A DNA stretch of 64,000 bases from contig NZ_CAIT01000004.1 of NCBI RefSeq assembly GCF_000296815.2, positions 434,001-498,000 on the forward strand. Reading direction: 5' to 3'. The translations under genes were made by a program, and so were the position numbers. Source of the DNA: Fibrisoma limi BUZ 3 (lineage in GTDB: Bacteria > Bacteroidota > Bacteroidia > Cytophagales > Spirosomataceae). The notes beneath the pieces were generated by a model. It worked only from the letters and a program-made list of their open reading frames with translations. It ran no database searches and was not told the DNA's origin. Each line of letters begins with the position of its first letter. Position 1 is the stretch's first letter. Below are positions 35,546 to 45,400 of the stretch, piece after piece.

Positions 35546-37849
35546 GTGAAAACATTTTTACCGCTTGGCCGGCTTATCCTGTCGTGTCTACTGGTACCGC
35601 TTTCCCTATCCTGGGCGCAGAAGGTAGATAATCTGACCGATGAGCAGATCCAACAGTTTGTGCAGCAGGCCCAGGCTAGTGGTCTGTCGGAAGCGCAGGT
35701 TGAGCAGTTGGCGCAGACGCGCGGATTTACATCGGCCGATATCAGCAAAATGCGGCAACGGATTGGGCAGGTCAAAACTGAGCCGTCCAAACCTGCTGAA
35801 AGTAACGTGGTTCGGGAGCAGCCATCAACCCCCGCACCACCGCCGGTGTCAGCGGCCTCGGCCGTATTTGGAGCTTCTCTCTTCACCAATGCCAACCTTT
35901 CCTTTGAACCGAATCTACGGATTCCAACGCCACGTAACTACCAGGTTGGCCCTGAAGATGAACTTATTGTCGATGTGTACGGCAATGCCCAGCAGACCTA
36001 CCGCCCGAAAGTCAGCCCCGAAGGGAGTATTCGCATTGAAAACCTAAGCCCGATTTACGTCAACGGCCTGACCATCGAACAGGCCGAGCAGCGCATCATA
36101 AGCCGGCTTCGGACCTTGTATGCCGGTCTGAACACCGCGACAAGCGGTATCTTCGCGCAGGTGACGCTGGGGAGTGTGCGGAGCATCAAGGTAACTCTGC
36201 TGGGGCAGGTCGTGCGGCCGGGAACGTACACGCTGTCGTCGCTGGCTACGGTGTTTAATGCCCTTTACGCAGCCGGTGGCCCGGCCGCGGATCGTGGCTC
36301 ATTTCGCAACATTCGGGTGTACCGCAACAACCGGCTCGTCCGCACGCTCGATGTCTACGACTTTCTCCTGCGCGCTGACCAGAAAGATAACATCCGACTG
36401 CTCGATCAGGACATCATTTTCGTCGATCACTACGGTACCCGTGTCGAGTTGACGGGCGAGGTAAAACAGACTGGTCTGTACGAAGTTCGGCAGAGCGAAA
36501 CGCTGCTGCACGTACTGGCGTTTGCTGGGAGCTTCACCGACAAAGCCTATACGGCATCAATTACGTTGCGACGGAATACGCCCACAGAACAGCAATTAAT
36601 TACTATTATACCGGCTGAGTTTGGTCAGTTTTTACCAAAGTCGGGCGATCGATACACGGTTGGGGCCGTGTTGGAGCGAGTGGCGAACAAAGTATCCATC
36701 ATGGGTGCTGTCTTTCGGCCGGGCGATTATGCGCTGGAGAAAAACACAACGCTGAAGCACCTGATTAAAACCGCCGAAGGGTTGCGCGAAGATGCTTTTC
36801 TCAACCGGGCTACCATTCGCCGGCTCCGTGAGAACCTGGACCCGGAAGTCATCTCGGTTGATCTGGGGCGGTTGCTGCGGGGCGAAACCGCCGACGTACC
36901 GTTACAGCCTGAAGATGTCGTACAGATTACAGCCGTGGGCGACCTGCGTACCAAACGTACCGTCAGCATTCAGGGAGCGGTCAATCGAGGTGGTTCGTTT
37001 GATTACGTAGACAGCATGACCGTCGCGAACTTGGTCGTGCTGGCTGGTGGCTTTTCGGAAGGGGCAATTTCGTCGCGGATGGAAATTGCCCGACGTATTA
37101 ACGGCGATACAACGGGTATCCCCACGAACCAGAATGTCCAGCTCATTGCGTTTTCTATCGACCAGCATCTGAGCCTGGCCCCTAACGATGCCCGGTTGAC
37201 TCTGCAACCCTTTGATCAGGTGTTTGTCCGCCTGTCGTCCCGCTACGAAGCACAGAAAGGAGCCGCCATCGCTGGTGAAGTCGTATATCCGGGTACGTAC
37301 GCTATCCGTGATCGAAACGAACGTATTTCCGATCTGATTACGCGGTCGGGCGGGCTTAAAGCGGGGGCATATTTACCGGCTACGCGCTTTTCACGGAAAG
37401 GCGAACTGGTTTCGCTCGATCTGAAGCGCATTTTGACCAACCCCGACGACGTGAGTAATCTGTTGCTGGAAGACGGCGATGTACTGACCGTGCCGCGGCA
37501 GACCGAACTTGTTCGCATTCGGGGGGAGGTTGTTAATCCAGCCACGGTGGAATACGATCCAGCCAAGTCGTTTCGGGAGTACGTCAATGAGGCCGGTGGC
37601 TTTACGGCAAAAGCTTCAAAACGAAAGGTTTATGTAGTCGGAGCCAACGGAAAAGTCAGGCCGACGCGTTCGTGGCTCGGCATTCGGAACTATCCGGCGC
37701 CGGAAGCGGGTATGGAACTGGTTGTACCCGCCCGGCCGCCTAAAGATCAGACTAAGTTATCAGCCAGCGAACGCCTGGCGGTACTGACGGTCATTGCCAC
37801 CGCATCGACAGTAATTTTAACCGCTATCCGCGTTATTACGAACCGATGA
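35546..37849 (+). CDS. Polysaccharide export outer membrane protein (Wza-like, SLBB repeats)
   Basis: 767 aa starting at a GTG. Signal peptide (about 1-22), a low-complexity linker, the Poly_export domain (about 130-215: NYQVGPEDELIVDVYGNAQQ) and a series of SLBB domains (about 225-700), ending in a hydrophobic tail (VLTVIATASTVILTAIRVI). It forms the export channel for the polysaccharide made by the genes that follow. No lipobox Cys at the signal end, unlike E. coli Wza. First gene of the exopolysaccharide operon; it overlaps the chain-length gene by 4 nt. Confidence 0.9.
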   Translation: MKTFLPLGRLILSCLLVPLSLSWAQKVDNLTDEQIQQFVQQAQASGLSEAQVEQLAQTRGFTSADISKMRQRIGQVKTEPSKPAESNVVREQPSTPAPPPVSAASAVFGASLFTNANLSFEPNLRIPTPRNYQVGPEDELIVDVYGNAQQTYRPKVSPEGSIRIENLSPIYVNGLTIEQAEQRIISRLRTLYAGLNTATSGIFAQVTLGSVRSIKVTLLGQVVRPGTYTLSSLATVFNALYAAGGPAADRGSFRNIRVYRNNRLVRTLDVYDFLLRADQKDNIRLLDQDIIFVDHYGTRVELTGEVKQTGLYEVRQSETLLHVLAFAGSFTDKAYTASITLRRNTPTEQQLITIIPAEFGQFLPKSGDRYTVGAVLERVANKVSIMGAVFRPGDYALEKNTTLKHLIKTAEGLREDAFLNRATIRRLRENLDPEVISVDLGRLLRGETADVPLQPEDVVQITAVGDLRTKRTVSIQGAVNRGGSFDYVDSMTVANLVVLAGGFSEGAISSRMEIARRINGDTTGIPTNQNVQLIAFSIDQHLSLAPNDARLTLQPFDQVFVRLSSRYEAQKGAAIAGEVVYPGTYAIRDRNERISDLITRSGGLKAGAYLPATRFSRKGELVSLDLKRILTNPDDVSNLLLEDGDVLTVPRQTELVRIRGEVVNPATVEYDPAKSFREYVNEAGGFTAKASKRKVYVVGANGKVRPTRSWLGIRNYPAPEAGMELVVPARPPKDQTKLSASERLAVLTVIATASTVILTAIRVITNR

Positions 37850-38928
37850 TGGAGCCGATCATGAACGCATCGCACGCTGGCCGACAAACCGGCTTTACCT
37901 TGTCGGCCGGTGAAGTGATCCGGATACTGTTGCAGAACCGGGTGCGGGTATTGCTCGTTGCCCTGCTGTTTGGGCTGGCAGGAGTTGGTGTGGCCCTGAT
38001 GGCTACACCGGAGTTTGTGTCGGAGGCTAAAATCATGCCTGAGATGAACAGCAGCTCCAACGACGTGTTCAAGCGGTTGGCATCCGTGGCGGGGTTTGCC
38101 GGGATCGATATGGCCGAAACGGAAGGTGTTGATGCCGTACGCCCTGACCTATACCCAAACGTATTGCAGAGTACTCCCTTCATTCTGTACCTGCTCGATC
38201 GACCCGTACGTACCCGAACCGGGCAGCAACAAACAGTGGCCAGTTTTTTAGATAGCCACAAAAGCTGGTCCGTTGGAAAGTTTCTTGCCCGAAACGAAGA
38301 ATCACAGCGTTTGGTGAAAAACACCCCCGGTCAGCCGGTGGAACTGACCCGGCAGCAGCAGGATCTGGCGGAGGAGGTGCAGAAGCGGGTGTCGGCTAAG
38401 CTGGATACGCGGTCGGGAATTATTACTATTTCGGCAAAGATGCCCGATGCGAATGTAGCTGCCGGGGTTGCTCAACTGGCGATGGACTACCTGACGCAGT
38501 ATGTAACGAGCTACCGGACCGAAAAAGCCCGGCAGGATCTGCAATTTTACGCCGATCGACTGAGCGAAGCCCGCCGACGGTACCAGAATGCGCAGAAGGG
38601 CGTTTTTGAATACAACGATCAGCATCGTTACATGGTGGTACAGGCCGCTACAATGGACAAACAGCGTCGGGAAGCTGAACTGTCCATTGCGCAGACAGTT
38701 TATACCGAACTGGCCCGGCAGTATGAGCAGGCTAAACTTAAAGTGCAGGAACGTACGCCGGTATTCAAGGTGCTCGAACCAGCCAGAGTACCACTGATTC
38801 GGGTATCGCCCAAACGAACGGTGATGCTGCTGTTGTATACCCTGGTTGGCCTTGCCGTCGGCAGTTTGCTCGTGCTGGTAATAAAGCTGAACCTTGTGGA
38901 ACGCCTAAAACTATTGATGGCGTCCTGA
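37846..38928 (+). CDS. Chain-length determinant protein (Wzz/PCP type, no kinase)
   Basis: 360 aa. Two membrane helices, near the N-terminus (VRVLLVALLFGLAGVGVALM) and the C-terminus (MLLLYTLVGLAVGSLLVLVI), flank a periplasmic coiled-coil domain. The P-rich motif before the second helix (EPARVPLIRVSPKR) is typical of polysaccharide co-polymerases. No cytoplasmic tyrosine kinase is attached. It sets polymer length together with the polymerase. Confidence 0.9.
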   Translation: MMEPIMNASHAGRQTGFTLSAGEVIRILLQNRVRVLLVALLFGLAGVGVALMATPEFVSEAKIMPEMNSSSNDVFKRLASVAGFAGIDMAETEGVDAVRPDLYPNVLQSTPFILYLLDRPVRTRTGQQQTVASFLDSHKSWSVGKFLARNEESQRLVKNTPGQPVELTRQQQDLAEEVQKRVSAKLDTRSGIITISAKMPDANVAAGVAQLAMDYLTQYVTSYRTEKARQDLQFYADRLSEARRRYQNAQKGVFEYNDQHRYMVVQAATMDKQRREAELSIAQTVYTELARQYEQAKLKVQERTPVFKVLEPARVPLIRVSPKRTVMLLLYTLVGLAVGSLLVLVIKLNLVERLKLLMAS

Positions 38929-38997
38929 GCTACGCTGTCTGGCATGATTGCGATTATTTATTGACTTAACACTACGTATACTCACTTGAATCCCACC

Positions 38998-40290
38998 ATG
39001 TACGAAGAATTGCTTCAGAAACAGAAACGGATTGCCGTTGTTGGCCTTGGCTACGTCGGGTTGCCGATCGCGCTGGAATTTGCCCGGCATTTCCGCGTCA
39101 TCGGTTTTGACATCAACGCCGACCGAATCGCCATGATGAAACAGGGCGAAGACCCGTCCCGCGAACTGGAGTCAGCCATGTTTTGCGATAAAGACATTCT
39201 GTTTACGTCCGATCCGGATGATCTGAAGCAGGCAAATTTTTTTGTAGTAGCCGTACCGACACCCGTGGATGACTACAAGGTACCCAATCTGAAACCATTG
39301 CAGCGGGCATCGGAAATGATTGGGAAGGCGCTCAAACCCGGCGATTACGTTGTCTATGAATCGACAGTCTATCCCGGCTGCACGGAAGATGATTGCCTGC
39401 CGTTTCTGGAGGAACAGTCCGAGCTGACGCTCGGTCGGGATTTCAAGATCGGCTACTCGCCGGAGCGCATCAGTCCGGGGGATAAAAAACGAACATTGAC
39501 CACGATCAAAAAGGTAGTCTCGGGGAGCGATGCCGAGGCTCTGGAGCAGATCGCGGCTGTCTACGGCAGCATCATTAAAGCCGGTGTCTACAAAGCGCCG
39601 AGCATCAAGGTAGCCGAAGCGGCCAAGGTCATTGAGAATACCCAACGTGACCTGAACATCTCGCTGATGAACGAACTGGCGATCATCTTCGACAAGATGG
39701 GCATTGATACGCAGGAGGTGATCAAGGCCGCCGGTACGAAGTGGAATTTTTTAAAGTTTACCCCCGGGCTGGTCGGGGGACACTGCATCGGAATTGACCC
39801 GTATTACCTGCTCTACAAAGCCCGTCAACTGGGCTACGATCCGCAGGTGATCAACAGCGGCCGACGTATCAACGACGGTATGCCAGCCTACATCGCCACG
39901 AAGCTGCTGCAGATGCTGCTGAAAAAGGATAAGAATCCCCGGCAGACCAAAGTGCTGGTTATGGGGCTGACTTTCAAGGAGAATATTGCCGACATCCGCA
40001 ATTCGAAGGTCGCCGAACTGGTGCGCGAGCTTATGAAATACTCCATCAACGTACACCTGGTTGACCCACACGCGTCGCCTAATGAAGTGGCGCACGAATA
40101 CAACCTGACGCTGATGGACGGCCCATCGAACAAATACGATGCGGTGATTGCCGCGGTTTGCCATGACGAGTACAAGGCGCTGGATATTAGCTACTTTAAG
40201 GAGTTGATGAACGGCCAGCCTATTTTGCTGGATTTGAAAGGAATGTATGCGGTACGTGAGGACGATGGGGTAGAATACTGGCGCCTGTAA
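38998..40290 (+). CDS. UDP-sugar 6-dehydrogenase (WbpO/TviB/WecC family)
   Basis: 430 aa from the ATG at 38998; an in-frame TTG lies 12 nt upstream. Rossmann motif VVGLGYVGLPIALEFA, YESTVYPGCTED, and the catalytic Cys in GGHCIGIDPYYL. It oxidises a UDP-N-acetylhexosamine to the uronate using NAD. With the WecB-type epimerase downstream, UDP-ManNAcA is one possible product, but the sequence looks closer to the WbpO/TviB branch (UDP-GalNAc or GlcNAc). Confidence 0.93.
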   Translation: MYEELLQKQKRIAVVGLGYVGLPIALEFARHFRVIGFDINADRIAMMKQGEDPSRELESAMFCDKDILFTSDPDDLKQANFFVVAVPTPVDDYKVPNLKPLQRASEMIGKALKPGDYVVYESTVYPGCTEDDCLPFLEEQSELTLGRDFKIGYSPERISPGDKKRTLTTIKKVVSGSDAEALEQIAAVYGSIIKAGVYKAPSIKVAEAAKVIENTQRDLNISLMNELAIIFDKMGIDTQEVIKAAGTKWNFLKFTPGLVGGHCIGIDPYYLLYKARQLGYDPQVINSGRRINDGMPAYIATKLLQMLLKKDKNPRQTKVLVMGLTFKENIADIRNSKVAELVRELMKYSINVHLVDPHASPNEVAHEYNLTLMDGPSNKYDAVIAAVCHDEYKALDISYFKELMNGQPILLDLKGMYAVREDDGVEYWRL

Positions 40291-40309
40291 CCCTTAACCG
40301 ACTCGCTGC

Positions 40310-41701
40310 TTGATACACCGTATACTTCGTGCGATGGCCGCCAACGCAGTTGGACAGGCTACTACATTGCTTATTCAGTTGATCAGTGTACCCCTGCTGC
40401 TTCATTATTGGGGAGCCGCCTACTATGGCGAATGGCTGTTGCTGTTCACTGTACCGTCGTACCTGACGTTGAGCGATGTTGGTCTAGTTGCTGCGGTGTC
40501 CAATGAATTGGCCGTCAGTGCCGCCCAGCAAGCGTACCGACGAACCATTGTACTGCTGAGCAGTGGTCTGGTGGCGGTGGGTTACCTGAGCTTACTGTCC
40601 ACAACCGGTCTTTATACCCTGCTGTCGGCGGTACCGTATCAGCAATGGCTGCGTATCCGGCTCATTACGGAGGAAGAGAGTGCCTGGACGTTGATTGCGC
40701 TGATGTTATACGTTGTTTTGTGTCTTCAGCAGGAACTCCTGAGCGGTGTGTACCGGGCAGAAGGGCGTTATGCTACCGGACGGTTGTGGATTACCGCAAC
40801 CCGGCTGGTAGAATTCCTGATAATGGCGCTGCTTGTGTTGCTGGGAGGAGAGGCACATCGAGTGGCTATAGCCTACGCCCTGGTGCGCGGGGTTAGTTTA
40901 CTAGGCATGTCGGTCGACTGTCGCCGACGGTTTTCGTGGGTTAAGCAGATTCATCCGCGCTATGTAGAATGGCCGGTAATCCGGGAACTGGTGTCGCCCT
41001 CCGTGTCGTTTCTGGTGTTTGCGCTGGCGAATGCCGCAGTACTACAGGGGAGTATACTGCTGATCGGCGCTCTGCTGACACCAGTTCATGTAGTGGTGTA
41101 CAATACCCTCCGGACGCTCAATAACGCCATTCGGCAACTTGTCGGGGTGGTTACGTTCTCCATCTGGCCCGAGTTCACACTGGCAATTTCGCAGGGGTAT
41201 ACGCACACGGCAATCGACCTCCACCGAAGGGCCTGCCAGCTTACCCTCTGGCTGGCGGTTGGAGCCATTGCCGGACTGGAACTGATGGGCGGCCCTATCC
41301 TGCACTACTGGACGCAAGGTGCCGTGCAGGCCGAACAACCCCTTTTTACGTTCATGCTGCTGGCTACGTTGCTCTACACCTGCTGGAACACCAGCGCTAC
41401 GACACTCATCGCCGTTAACCGGCACCAGTCCATCGCGCTGTCGTTTCTGATCGGTAGTCTCGGCGCGTTAGGGTTGGGCGCAGTACTGATGCCCCACTGG
41501 GGGTTGGTTGGACTTGCTGCGGGCTTTGTGGTGGCGGATGCCATTCTGGTCTGGGTAGTGCTTCGGCAAAGTCTGCGGCTGCTGGAAGGGGAGCGAATGA
41601 AGGAGCTATTCCAAAGCATAATAACCGATTTTGGCTGGATAAGGCAGGTAAAACAACTACACCGACCCACGAACAGCGTAGCAAAGGAGATGGAGCCATG
41701 A
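40310..41701 (+). CDS. Polysaccharide flippase (Wzx-like, MOP superfamily)
   Basis: 463 aa with about twelve membrane helices. Start at TTG 40310 gives the expected cytoplasmic N-terminus (HRILRAMAANAVGQATTLLI); an ATG at 40334 is the alternative. It moves lipid-linked repeat units to the periplasmic face. Its stop overlaps the next gene by 4 nt. Confidence 0.88.
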   Translation: MIHRILRAMAANAVGQATTLLIQLISVPLLLHYWGAAYYGEWLLLFTVPSYLTLSDVGLVAAVSNELAVSAAQQAYRRTIVLLSSGLVAVGYLSLLSTTGLYTLLSAVPYQQWLRIRLITEEESAWTLIALMLYVVLCLQQELLSGVYRAEGRYATGRLWITATRLVEFLIMALLVLLGGEAHRVAIAYALVRGVSLLGMSVDCRRRFSWVKQIHPRYVEWPVIRELVSPSVSFLVFALANAAVLQGSILLIGALLTPVHVVVYNTLRTLNNAIRQLVGVVTFSIWPEFTLAISQGYTHTAIDLHRRACQLTLWLAVGAIAGLELMGGPILHYWTQGAVQAEQPLFTFMLLATLLYTCWNTSATTLIAVNRHQSIALSFLIGSLGALGLGAVLMPHWGLVGLAAGFVVADAILVWVVLRQSLRLLEGERMKELFQSIITDFGWIRQVKQLHRPTNSVAKEMEP

Positions 41702-42939
41702 CAACGAAGCAGGCAGCAACTACCCGGTGCGTAACGGCTCATGCCGGTGCCCGCGATTACTACCAGCTCAGTCTGGCCCTGTACGAAGCGGGCTTGCTGG
41801 AGCGGTTGGTTACTGAAGCATATGCACCCGACTGGCTGTATGCGGTGGCACCGAGGCAGGCCCAGAAACGATATTGTCAGGGTTTGCCTACATCGGCGGT
41901 CAAGCTTTCGAGAGGTGCTTTGTACCGCACGGTTCGTTCCCGGTTGCTCAATTCGTCCGATACCTTTGCCATCGATCATTGCCTGAGCCGAACGGCCTAT
42001 GAGGTTGCCAGACGAACGGATAGTAACCTGTTTCTATACAGCTATTACGGTCACGAAGCATTCTGGCGGGCGATTGCGGACCGTAGCCAGCGTCACCGTA
42101 TTCTGTTTCAACTGCATCCTCACCCAATGGCCATTCGGCACCTGCTGGCTGGGGAAATAGAGCGGCTGCCCTTCGCGGCTCAGTCCATACGCGATGAGGA
42201 GGAGTTCCAACTGCCACCTGATCAACTACACGCTCTGGCCGAGGAACCGCTGCTGGCCACGTTGTGCGTAACGGCCAGCCAGTTTACACGGACATCGTTG
42301 ATTGAGAATGGAGTCGCGGCCGATCGAATCCGGGTGGTGCCTTATGGAGTTGACACGAGGGCATTTCCCGCCCGGACCACTTCGCCCAAAGCCCGGCCGT
42401 TTCGGGTCGTGTTTGTGGGTCGGATGAACCAGCGAAAGGGCCTGGCCGATCTGCTACAGGCAGTCAGACTGTTAAACAGCCGACACATAGAAGTGGTCAT
42501 TTGCGGACGGGGCTACGTTGACTATACCCTTCTCGCAGAGTATCGGGATGTAGCCATCAACGTTCAATATGCCATCTCGACAACCCGGCTGGTTCAGGAG
42601 TTACACCAAAGCCACGTGTTTGTGCTGCCGTCGCTGGCCGAGGGCTTTGGGCATGTCATTCTGGAGGCCATGGCCGCTGGTTTGCCGGTGATTACAACGG
42701 CTAATACCTGCGGCCCCGACGTACTGACCGAAGGCGAACACGGGTATCTGGTACCCATCCGCAGTCCCGAAGCCATTGCCGCCCAACTGGAAGAAGCCAT
42801 TCGGAACCCGAACGACTGGTTTGCTATGGGGCAACTGGCGGCCCAACAGGCACGGTCGTTTACGTGGGAGCGTTTTCGGCGTGGCGTTACGGAGGTATAT
42901 CTACACGCTACGGCTTCTCAACCAAACCCCGCCTTATGA
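41698..42939 (+). CDS. Glycosyltransferase family 4
   Basis: 413 aa. GT-B fold; C-terminal donor site FRVVFVGRMNQRKGLADLLQAV and the EGFGHVILEAMAAGLPVITT motif (EX7E). Adds a sugar to the lipid-linked repeat. Donor not predictable. Overlaps both neighbours by 4 nt. Confidence 0.9.
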   Translation: MTTKQAATTRCVTAHAGARDYYQLSLALYEAGLLERLVTEAYAPDWLYAVAPRQAQKRYCQGLPTSAVKLSRGALYRTVRSRLLNSSDTFAIDHCLSRTAYEVARRTDSNLFLYSYYGHEAFWRAIADRSQRHRILFQLHPHPMAIRHLLAGEIERLPFAAQSIRDEEEFQLPPDQLHALAEEPLLATLCVTASQFTRTSLIENGVAADRIRVVPYGVDTRAFPARTTSPKARPFRVVFVGRMNQRKGLADLLQAVRLLNSRHIEVVICGRGYVDYTLLAEYRDVAINVQYAISTTRLVQELHQSHVFVLPSLAEGFGHVILEAMAAGLPVITTANTCGPDVLTEGEHGYLVPIRSPEAIAAQLEEAIRNPNDWFAMGQLAAQQARSFTWERFRRGVTEVYLHATASQPNPAL

Positions 42940-44054
42940 AGCCTAAACTCAGTTTTTATACCAACATCCCGACGCCGTACCAGGAAGACTTTTTTTCGGC
43001 GCTGGCAGCCTACGTCGAGCTGACGGTAGTGTACTACGCCACCACGGAGCGTGGCCGACAGTGGGTCGTCGATCAGCAATCCCGGCCTTACGCCATTCAC
43101 TGGCTACGGGATAGCCGCCTGGCCTGCTTTCTGCAACGTTGGCTGAAAGATTATCATTTCAGTTGGCGCATTTTTCGAACCGTTCTGAACGACCCGGCCG
43201 ACTACGTCATTGTGGGTGGTGGGTACTGGATACCGAATGCTGTAGTGGCGATGTTGCTGGCTCGCTGGCGGGGCAGGAAAGTCGCTTTTTTCGGCGAACG
43301 CCTGGCCGGGAGACCGTCCGGCTGGCGAGCTATTATCAAGCGGCTCTTGCTTTGGCCGCTACGTTACGCCTGCGTTCGGGTATTTGCCATTGGTCAGGAA
43401 GCCGCCGATACCTACACCACGTTTGGCGTGGACCTGCCCAAAACAGTTGTGCCTTACTCCGTTGCCATCGAGCCGTTTATTCAGGAAGGCCAACGACCGG
43501 TTGCCAGCGATGGACTGGTTAGGCTGCTGTCGTCGGGGGCGTTGATTCCCCGGAAAGGTATGGATACGTTGATCCGGGCGGTTCGGGCGCTGAACGAGCC
43601 GCACTATGCTACGCTTCGCTTGCAGATCGTGGGGGAGGGCCCTGGGCGACCGGCGCTGGAGCAACTCATTGGCGACGACCCGCGAATTGAACTGCTGGGA
43701 TTTGCTGATACCAATACGTTGCCTACGCTCTTTCAGCAGGCAGATGCGTTCGTGTTTGCGTCGCGCTACGATGGCTGGGGCGTAGTGATCAACGAAGCCA
43801 TTGCTGCGGGCTTACCCATTATCAGCAGCGATGCCGTGGGAGCCACCCGCGAATGGGTTCGGCATGGGCTGAACGGCTTCGTCTGCCCACCCGACGACGT
43901 AGCCGCCTTTCGGACTGCCATAGGTCGGATAGCCGACGAACCAGCGCTACGGGACGAACTGGCTCGCTACAACCGGGCCTTTCGGGAGCAGACCAGTTCG
44001 GCACATTACGCCCGGCTCATGTTTCAGGTCATTCAACAGGATATGAGCTTATGA
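42936..44054 (+). CDS. Glycosyltransferase family 4
   Basis: 372 aa from the ATG at 42936 (MKPKLSFYTNIPTPYQEDFF), which overlaps the previous stop. Motifs LSSGALIPRKGMDTLIRAV and DGWGVVINEAIAAGLPIISS identify the GT-B donor domain. Second repeat-unit transferase. Confidence 0.9.
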   Translation: MKPKLSFYTNIPTPYQEDFFSALAAYVELTVVYYATTERGRQWVVDQQSRPYAIHWLRDSRLACFLQRWLKDYHFSWRIFRTVLNDPADYVIVGGGYWIPNAVVAMLLARWRGRKVAFFGERLAGRPSGWRAIIKRLLLWPLRYACVRVFAIGQEAADTYTTFGVDLPKTVVPYSVAIEPFIQEGQRPVASDGLVRLLSSGALIPRKGMDTLIRAVRALNEPHYATLRLQIVGEGPGRPALEQLIGDDPRIELLGFADTNTLPTLFQQADAFVFASRYDGWGVVINEAIAAGLPIISSDAVGATREWVRHGLNGFVCPPDDVAAFRTAIGRIADEPALRDELARYNRAFREQTSSAHYARLMFQVIQQDMSL

Positions 44055-45400
44055 TCTGGATCTATACGCTGCTCAATGCGCTGATTCTCATTGTCGGTAT
44101 TCGATACGTGCGACACCAGGGAGCGCGGTACGTGATTCCGTTCGCTGTTTGCCTGGGGTTGCTGGTCGTCTACTGCTTACTAACGCCTTTTTACTATTAC
44201 CTCAATGGCCGTGAAACCGTAACGGGCGATCTGGGCATGTTCCGATTTGTGGGAAAAAACATCCGGGCGTATTTTGAACCGGGTATGCTGGCCTACCTGA
44301 TCGCGAACGGCTGTTTTGTGCTGGGGTTTGTTAGCCGGGGGCTACCCGAATCAAGTAATAATTCATCATTGGCTACGGATACGCTGGCTTCCCTGCGCCG
44401 GTTCGTCGTTGGGTTATACGGGTTGTTCATGGTCATCGTACTGGCCGATGTCGTCATCAGCGGGGTCAATCCGCTGGCGGTGCTGCTTGGTAGCTCCGAC
44501 CAAAATCTGTTTGCGTCGCAGAGCGCCAGCAATACGTACTATTTCCGTGCCTTCGCCGACTCCATCATCACGACAATTGTTCTGTATGCTTACCTGCGGG
44601 GCAGCTTCCCGAAGCTGATCGTGCTGCTCGTGCCGGCGTTTGTGCTGTTTGCCCTGCTTGGATTTCGCTACCGCTTAATTCTGACCATTCTGGGGTTGGT
44701 GCTGGTGTACATGCTACAGGGCGATTTGACCCTGCATCTGAAGCGATGGACGATGGTTGGCCTGCTGATTTTTTATTTCATCTCGACGATTACGCACAAT
44801 CGGTGGTACTTCATCAGCGGCCAGTACGACGACATGACCATCGACCCGACCCAATACGATTACTCGATGTTTTTTGAACAAACCCGGGGTTCGCTGGCCG
44901 ACTTCAACATGCTTCGGTATTACGACGAAAATCCGGAAACGCCCCACGATTATGGTCTGTCGATGTTTGGGTACGTACTGGTTCGCGTGGTGCCCCGGCA
45001 ATTGTTTCCGGGGGGTGAGAAGCCGTATCCATCGCCCTACCTCGACGTACTGGACCGGTCGCTGGAGCTACCCCGCGAGTGGCTGCGGATTGGTGAGGCT
45101 ACCCTGCATTACGGGGCTTTCTACGCCGGTTTCGGTTGGCTGGGCTTCTGGCTATTGCCGTTTGTGATGGGGCTCTGGATTAACCAGTTCGTCCGGCGAA
45201 ATCCGGCCGCTACGCCCCTGGGATTTAGTAAACAGATTGTGTTTTCGCTGGCCTTGTTCCAGCTCATTACCCGCGGCTATTTTCCGCAATTTGTTGATCA
45301 CTACGTATACCTGTTCATTCCGCTGTGGCTGATTGGCCGCCGGATGCGGCAGGCTGCCGTTCCCACCGTACTATCCGTTCATCATGAAGCTGTTTATTAA
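44051..45400 (+). CDS. Oligosaccharide repeat-unit polymerase (Wzy-like)
   Basis: 449 aa from the ATG at 44051 (MIWIYTLLNALILIVGIRYV). About ten to twelve membrane helices with one large loop (about 250-360: SGQYDDMTIDPTQYDYSMFFEQ), the usual Wzy layout; Wzy proteins have little sequence conservation, so the call leans on topology and place in the operon. Confidence 0.8.
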   Translation: MIWIYTLLNALILIVGIRYVRHQGARYVIPFAVCLGLLVVYCLLTPFYYYLNGRETVTGDLGMFRFVGKNIRAYFEPGMLAYLIANGCFVLGFVSRGLPESSNNSSLATDTLASLRRFVVGLYGLFMVIVLADVVISGVNPLAVLLGSSDQNLFASQSASNTYYFRAFADSIITTIVLYAYLRGSFPKLIVLLVPAFVLFALLGFRYRLILTILGLVLVYMLQGDLTLHLKRWTMVGLLIFYFISTITHNRWYFISGQYDDMTIDPTQYDYSMFFEQTRGSLADFNMLRYYDENPETPHDYGLSMFGYVLVRVVPRQLFPGGEKPYPSPYLDVLDRSLELPREWLRIGEATLHYGAFYAGFGWLGFWLLPFVMGLWINQFVRRNPAATPLGFSKQIVFSLALFQLITRGYFPQFVDHYVYLFIPLWLIGRRMRQAAVPTVLSVHHEAVY